Shown: positions 63,301 to 64,000 of the stretch, in pieces
How the letters are laid out: each line of letters opens with the position of its first letter
Position numbering within the stretch: position 1 is the first letter of the stretch
Assembly: GCA_963818685.1 (NCBI GenBank)
Contig: CAWFTJ010000007.1
Coordinates: forward strand, 1,116,001 to 1,180,000
Origin: CAJCJE01 sp963818685
Lineage (GTDB): Bacteria; Actinomycetota; Actinomycetes; Mycobacteriales; Pseudonocardiaceae
Reading direction: 5' to 3'
DNA: 64,000 nucleotides
Program-made: the position numbers and the translations under genes
Notes under the pieces: model-generated
The model's input: only the letters and a program-made list of their open reading frames with translations
Databases searched by the model: none
What the model was told of the DNA's origin: nothing

Positions 63301-64000
63301 GGGGGAATCGGCTGGCGCGGGTGCTGATCGGGCGCGGGGTCGGGCCGGAGGTGCCGGTCGCGGTTGCCATGCACCGGTCGGCCGAGTTGGTCGTTGCCGT
63401 GATGGCGGTCGTGATCGCGGGCGGCGTGTACGTGCCGGTCGATCCTGATTATCCGACCGCGCGGGTTGCGGGAATCCTCGAAGACGCGGCACCGACAGTC
63501 GTGCTGACCACCTCCGATGTGTCGATCGACGCGGGCCCGGCCGAGGTTCTGCTGCTGGACCGGCCGCACGGCGCCGATGGCATGTCCGGCGCGGGTTTAA
63601 CCGATGCCGATCGGGTCCGGCCGCTGTCGCCGAACAACCTGGCGTACGTCATCTACACCTCCGGCTCGACCGGCAAGCCCAAGGGCGTCGGCATCTCGCA
63701 CCAGAACCTGGTCACGCACCTGGACTGGATGCAGCGCACGTTCGGCCTCGGCAGCGGTGACCGGATGGCGTTCAAGACGACCATCGCGTTCGACGCGTCG
63801 ATCTGGGAGCTGTTCTGGCCGCTCACCTCGGGGGCCGGCGTCGTGCTGGCCAGGCTGGGCGGTCATCGTGATCCGGCATACCTGGCCGAGCTGATCAACG
63901 CCCATGACGTGTCCGTGATCTTCCTGGTCCCGTCCCTGCTCCGCGCGGTCATGGCCGAGCCGAGCATGGCCAACTGCGGCACCCTGCGGCACGTGCTGTG
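49569..64000 (+). CDS. Non-ribosomal peptide synthetase, at least five modules (3' end beyond window)
   Basis: One frame runs without a stop from ATG 49569 to the window edge (4810 codons). The order is A1-PCP1 / C1-A2-PCP2 / C2-A3-PCP3-E / C3-A4-PCP4 / C4-A5(partial). Carrier serines are Ser545, Ser1570, Ser2610 (LGGDS form, as before epimerases) and Ser4053. Condensation His are H728, H1751, H3239 and H4223. The epimerase motif HHLVVDG holds H2767-H2768. The protein starts directly with an adenylation domain, so it has no starter condensation domain and the chain begins with a free amino acid unless another protein loads it. No MbtH gene, thioesterase or tailoring gene is within the window. 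Start codon support is modest (GGGGCGTGAG upstream). Probably activated by the LuxR protein encoded upstream. Confidence 0.95.
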   Translation, partial: MIDSSGAESLTLPELFSRRAHQTPNRAAILAPGSAHPVSYVELDRRANRLAHLLIRHGIGTESVVAVTLPRDVDLVVALLAITKAGGAYLPIDPDYPLSRQEFMLADAKPTIWLTTSGTVSSADALCLDDPAVLAALAEQPDTDPDAPRPADRLAYIMYTSGSTGTPKGVMVTDADVVALAADARVGQPARMLVHSPQSFDASTFEVWATLLSGGQLVLAPAGEVNLDTLAEVLTAGKLDRVWLTAGLFSLLANDHPECLRGVTQVWAGGDVLPPAAVRRVQAACPGVTVVNGYGPTETTTFATTHAVTSPEQVGESLPIGRALDGMRTYVLDESLALVPAGEVGELYIAGAGLARGYLNRAALTADRFVADPFAANGERMYRSGDLVRANAEGELEFVGRADEQVKIRGYRIELGEVQAAVATHPDVAQALVMAREDRPGDRRLVAYVVPREGSTGPDLAGLHAHANTTLPEYMLPAALVVLPAFPLTANGKVDRRALPAPQVSGTGRAPNNERERVLCGIFAEVLGLAEVGIDDDFLLLGGHSLLAMRAAGRIRATLGVEVPVGLLFETRTVEALAQRLDDAEQARPRLLPMTRPAAVPLSAGQRRLWFLNQLEGPSATYNIPLRLRLSGDLDTAALRAALADVVARHESLRTVYQPFDGVTSQVVLPNPAVDVAEVDTTEAELRGLMTTEAARGFDLAVELPLRATLYTLAESESEHVLLIVFHHIAADGWSMAPFTRDLSAAYAARSNGEAPSWRPLPVQYADYALWQHDILGEDDDPATLAASQLDYWKAALAGLPDEISLPTDRQRPPNASYAGRTIPLVIEPDLHQGLLRLARENQTSLFMILHTGLAALLTMLGAGTDVPIGTAVAGRADEALDELVGFFVNTLVLRADTSGDPTFAELLHRVSGTDLAAFARADLPFERLVEVLNPQRSLSRHPLFQTMLVLQNTPKSTVDIAGLAVTAELDTLDVAKVDLSFYFDDQAGAALVEYATDLFDEGTVRAIAERYLRVLAAMVDSLDQPISAVDTLSPAEREQVLRTWNDTARDVPSTDVATLFTERAAATPDAIAVVAAGETRTYAQLDAAANRLAHYLIAQGAGPERFVALVLPSGIDLVTALLAVLKSGAAYLPIDPDYPADRVAYMLDDAAPALTLRELPDLAGYPDHDPAITLEPNSAAYMIYTSGSTGKPKGVVIPRAALVNFELSMSERFALTPQDKLLAVTTIAFDIAGLEMYLPLINGATIVVADRATVRDPELLSALAVESGTTIMQATPSLWQALTASQPERIRGIRMLVGGEALPAALARAMSEVGSEVVNLYGPTETTIWSTMATVDDGPLTIGRPIWNTQVYLLDAGLRPVPPGVPGELYIAGDGMARGYHHRAGLTAQRFVANPFGPAGSRMYRTGDLARWRADGTIDFIGRVDHQVKIRGYRVELGEIEAACVAHPAVSQAVVVVREDRLVAYLVGSRPDLGDVRKNIAAVLPDYMVPGAIVLLDHFPLTPNGKLDRKQLPSPDEVAEENRYTPGAEITERGPRSLREQVLCELFAEVLGVPSVGVHDDFFARGGHSLLAIRLVSRVRSVFNTALRIQKLFELPTVAQLIEVLGETRTDVAELGSFARPEELPLTDGQRRLWFLNRFEDVPSMYNIPLALHLRGPLDRDALTAAIGDVVARHESLRTLYPDVDGAPTQRILEPGEAALPVRVITSDELDDALAEEANRGFDLAVEPPFRAKLFAIEPHEHVLMLVLHHIGADGPSTTPLTRDLSKAYMARCAGEPPRWSPLAVQYPDFALWQRNLLGDESDQDSVLARQLTYWTETLAGLPEAIDLPTDRPRPAEASYRGDAIELHIPAARQREIAELARRNGATVFMAMHAALATVLTRFGGGTDIPIGSPVGTRSQDPLDDVIGFFVNTLVMRSDTSGDPSFVELLGRVRNAALGAFAHPDLPFERLVSQLAPARSLARHPLFQVFLAYQDQPRWHWEAEDTSADLSVVLPGIARYDLALDLVENRAEGGISGRLEFSTDLFDRATAQRLADSVLRVLELAIANPDTPVTELDVLGPERAKVLADWNTSERSAEPAPLPELVEAQVRKAPDNIAVSCQGRELSYAELNRAANRLARLLIARGAGPERMVALALPRSVEMVVVWLAVLKSGAAYLPVDANYPAERIKFMLADAKPMLLVTTSAMADRFPDVDLVVIDAPETVAELDGLPATNPTVPRNIDNPAYVIYTSGSTGRPKGVAVTHRGIAGVAGEHIDGLELDERSRFLLAVSISFDVSMADIAMTLLAGATLVVPGPEHQMAGEDLAALIESNAVTHTDLVATMLASLPTTELSTLRGVIVGGEALSLEQTRRWASGRRVLHVYGPTESTVVATMSAPASPDAAPPMGRPIRDINAYVLDDRLMPVPVGVPGELYLAGNGLARGYLHRPGLTSERFVACPFGGRMYRTGDLVRWRADGNLEFVGRADHQVKVRGFRIELGEIEAALAKLPEVAQTAVIVREDRPGERRLVGYVVPAPGTQPELKAMRAHLAAELPDYMVPSAIAVLDALPMSANGKLDRAALPAAVAAPTTGRTPRTPVETVLCDLFAEVLGVPQVTIDDAFFDLGGDSIVSLQLVSKARRAGLKFTARELFERKTVAELATVVTVPQEEAAVAAVADVGEVPLTPIMHWLRSRRGPINGFYQSVVVAVPSIVDDELLTAALQALIDHHDALRAKLTTTAGVWRLEVLPVGAVQATIQTGELAFDPEAGVMVQAVRRDGLVVLGVHHLVVDGVSLRILAEDFEAAIAGEPLAAVGTSFRRWAQDLTTLANQPERVAELPQWLEILDTPDPLLGTADLSPRRDLVSTGNTVSMTLPTEQTQPVITSVPAAFHGGVDDVLLAALGIAVAAWRRRRGVESNQVLVDLEGHGREDIVDGADLARTVGWFTTVHPVAIDLGDVDWDDVWRGGASLGSIIKSTKDQLRAMPDKGMGYGMLRYLNPQTALMLATAPMPQLEFNYLGRFPISEGEAGQIGGDEDPGMPFAHTLEINAYTEDHADGPRLVVNWSWPSALLDEPDVRELAQLWFDALAALTRHAESFTGGHTSSDFALVAVSQQQLDQLEAQRPGIVDIWPLTPLQEGFLFHASMDGADDVYTTQFVMDVEGALDLAALRGAVAAVLDRYANLRAGFWSQGMDRPVQFVLGAVDAPVEQIHVDDAAEAERVLAEDRNRPFDVTRPPLLRCTVISIGAGRHKIVLSSHHIIMDGWSLPLFLQDLFAYYRDNHAQLPPVTSYREYLAWMADQDRDAARADWQEVLAGVTEPTLVAPHMVGEVKSETVFVELTEQVSDQVKAMARSHGLTLNTMVQGAWAILLGYLTGRDDVLFGTTVSGRPAELDGVESIVGLLINTLPVRVKLDPAQTCTDLLAALGDQLARLTENVSIGLVELQRLVGLRELFDTMTVLENYPGGWADAVGNLRITGMDSHDAIHYPLGLAAIPDTRIGLRLNYRPDVYDQAAAQAIGERLAALFELLVTDPDRRLSTIDLLTEREIQQISTDRPAIETGATLPELVSGQASATPNAVAIVSTTDSVTYVELEARANRLAHRLIAAGVRPESRVAVALPRSVELVVSLLAVVKAGGAYVPIDPDYPVDRITFMLTDAEPTLVITNADIPTTIPTLDPSDGDGPATAPEPTIEPANPVYLIYTSGSSGRPKGVVVEHQGLADYLAWARTAYPSATGASLLHTSVSFDLTVTSLWVPLTVGGQVRIGGLDEEIGRSQVSLLKATPSHLAMMDATIDVPTGELVLGGEQVRGAVLADWRAHHGEVTVVNSYGPSETTVSCTEFRVRPGETIDVDVLPIGRPIRNMDVYVLDKSLRRVPPGVPGELYVSGPGLARGYWDRRSLTASRFVADPFAGGGSRMYRTGDVAHWDDDGQLVFVGRADFQVKLRGFRVELGEIEAVIGRQDGVSGAAAVVREDRLIGYLTGSDMDTARIQQALRAELPDYMVPSLLVVLDEFPLSPNGKLDRAALPDPEIAGGAGRTAATPQEEILCEIFAEVLGASSVGVDDNFFDLGGHSLLVMRLINRVRDALGVELSIRDLFDAPTVAGIAGSLGGVARPPLVRAERRDVVPLSFAQQRLWFLNRMDDSQAVYNMPFAVRLRGVLDEAAFVAAVRDVVERHEVLRTIYPEAAQVIVGADAVEVSWVSTEAEQRELAAAGFDLQVDVPLRVSVRPVGPDEHVVQFVLQHIAGDGWSWAPFVSDLSAAYAARRAGAEPDWAPLPVQYADYALWQRDVLGDLSAQEAFWTEALAGLPAEVPLPVDRPRPVTASYRAASLPVALDAKVHAGLVEAAKGCHATLFMVLQAGLAALLSRFGAGDDIPIGTPIAGRNDAALHDLVGCFLNTLVLRTDVSGAPSLRELVNRVRTFDLAAYAHQDMPFEHLVEMLNPERSQSRHPLFQTMLVLHNNERPAWNLPDIAVEDVEIDIDSAKFDLAIALEETETGLSGMLSYNPDLFDQRTVQRIIDSYVQLLTAAVADIDRSLDRIDILSPADRRMLADINDTSHEVPQATIADLLSRAAAASPGVVAVIADDEQLTFAELHERGNRLARVLIGRGVGPEVPVAVAMHRSAELVVAVMAVVIAGGVYVPVDPDYPTARVAGILEDAAPTVVLTTSDVSIDAGPAEVLLLDRPHGADGMSGAGLTDADRVRPLSPNNLAYVIYTSGSTGKPKGVGISHQNLVTHLDWMQRTFGLGSGDRMAFKTTIAFDASIWELFWPLTSGAGVVLARLGGHRDPAYLAELINAHDVSVIFLVPSLLRAVMAEPSMANCGTLRHVL
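51351..54400 (+). other. NRPS module 2 (C-A-PCP), glycine
   Basis: The C domain opens with PLSAGQRRLWFLNQLEG and has HHIAADG. A2 (FDIAGLE, TIMQATPSLW, MLVGGEA, NLYGPTETTIW) gives D-I-L-Q-L-G-L-I-W, identical to the published glycine code. PCP2 ends RGGHSLLAIRL. Confidence 0.75.
54401..58880 (+). other. NRPS module 3 (C-A-PCP-E), D-residue, possibly basic
   Basis: C domain HHIGADG. A3 (SFDVSMADIA, THTDLVATM, VIVGGEA, HVYGPTESTVV) gives D-V-A-D-I-G-V-V-V. An Asp at position 278 is compatible with a basic side chain (Arg/Orn/Lys-type) but no exact code is recognised. PCP3 LGGDSIVSL is followed by a full epimerisation domain (HHLVVDG, NYLGRF), so the residue is incorporated as the D form. Confidence 0.6.
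58881..61860 (+). other. NRPS module 4 (C-A-PCP), Asp/Asn-like
   Basis: The C domain (PLTPLQEGFLFHASMDG, SSHHIIMDGWS) is the type that accepts a D-configured donor, consistent with the preceding E domain. A4 (SFDLTVTSLW, LLKATPSHL, LVLGGEQ, NSYGPSETTVS) gives D-L-T-K-V-G-S-V-S. Its first six positions are those of Asp/Asn-activating domains. PCP4 DLGGHSLLVM. Confidence 0.65.
61861..64000 (+). other. NRPS module 5 (C and partial A), Leu-like
   Basis: C domain PLSFAQQRLWFLNRMDD with QHIAGDG in place of HHxxxDG (the first His is Gln; the catalytic second His is kept). A5 is cut off after FLVPSLLRAVMAEPS. The readable pocket positions are D-A-W-F, as in a known leucine code. The rest is outside the window. 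Confidence 0.6.

Overview
This is a high-GC actinobacterial chromosome segment. The gene set points to Pseudonocardiales (Kutzneria/Saccharothrix/Lentzea-like): many GTG starts, F420/luciferase-like oxidoreductases, a furA-katG pair, PucR-controlled proline catabolism, a single-chain acyl-CoA carboxylase and large secondary-metabolite genes. The genus is inference. No tRNA, rRNA, CRISPR array or complete insertion sequence was seen.

Bases 1-11 kb hold accessory metabolism. In order: a cut-off membrane protein, a cytochrome P450, a PLP aminotransferase, a rearranged operon (remnant of an RraA-like gene joined to the tail of an MFS permease, then an intact nitrilase and a GntR regulator), a Baeyer-Villiger-type flavin monooxygenase, an SDR, an ArsR regulator with an F420-type oxidoreductase, a non-autonomous IS630-like mini-transposon, a VOC protein, a possible 11-codon small ORF, and a two-TM protein of unknown function.

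Bases 11-28 kb are more core-like. pruA (carrying a one-base frameshift) and putA face a PucR activator. They are followed by furA-katG, a penicillin-binding carboxypeptidase, a geranylgeranyl-reductase-type FAD enzyme, the 1833-aa fused carboxylase, an F420-dependent reductase and pobA.

Bases 28-38.7 kb contain three groups. The first is a luciferase-like oxidoreductase / methyltransferase / MFS operon. The second is a two-membrane-protein plus winged-helix operon behind a long inverted repeat. The third is a run of accessory or conflict-type genes: a secreted guanyl-specific ribonuclease, a 60-aa two-cysteine peptide next to a TPR-CHAT caspase-like protein, a class A beta-lactamase and a secreted beta-propeller lectin-like protein.

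Bases 38.8-64 kb hold a KAP-family NTPase with an N-terminal macro-like domain. Divergent from it is a LanM lanthipeptide synthetase overlapping a 67-aa, cysteine-free candidate precursor. Then come an LAL-type LuxR regulator, an M28-like peptidase whose zinc ligands are largely replaced and which is frameshifted, and the first 14.4 kb of a non-ribosomal peptide synthetase. The NRPS order is A-PCP / C-A-PCP / C-A-PCP-E / C-A-PCP / C-A..., and the gene is still open at the window edge. Adenylation pocket residues suggest Val-like, Gly, D-(basic?), Asp/Asn-like, then Leu-like.

The best candidates for something undescribed are the LanM with a Cys-free membrane-helix-like substrate, and the Cys-peptide/TPR-CHAT pair. 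Short tandem duplications (12-18 bp) recur at gene boundaries at five places in the window.
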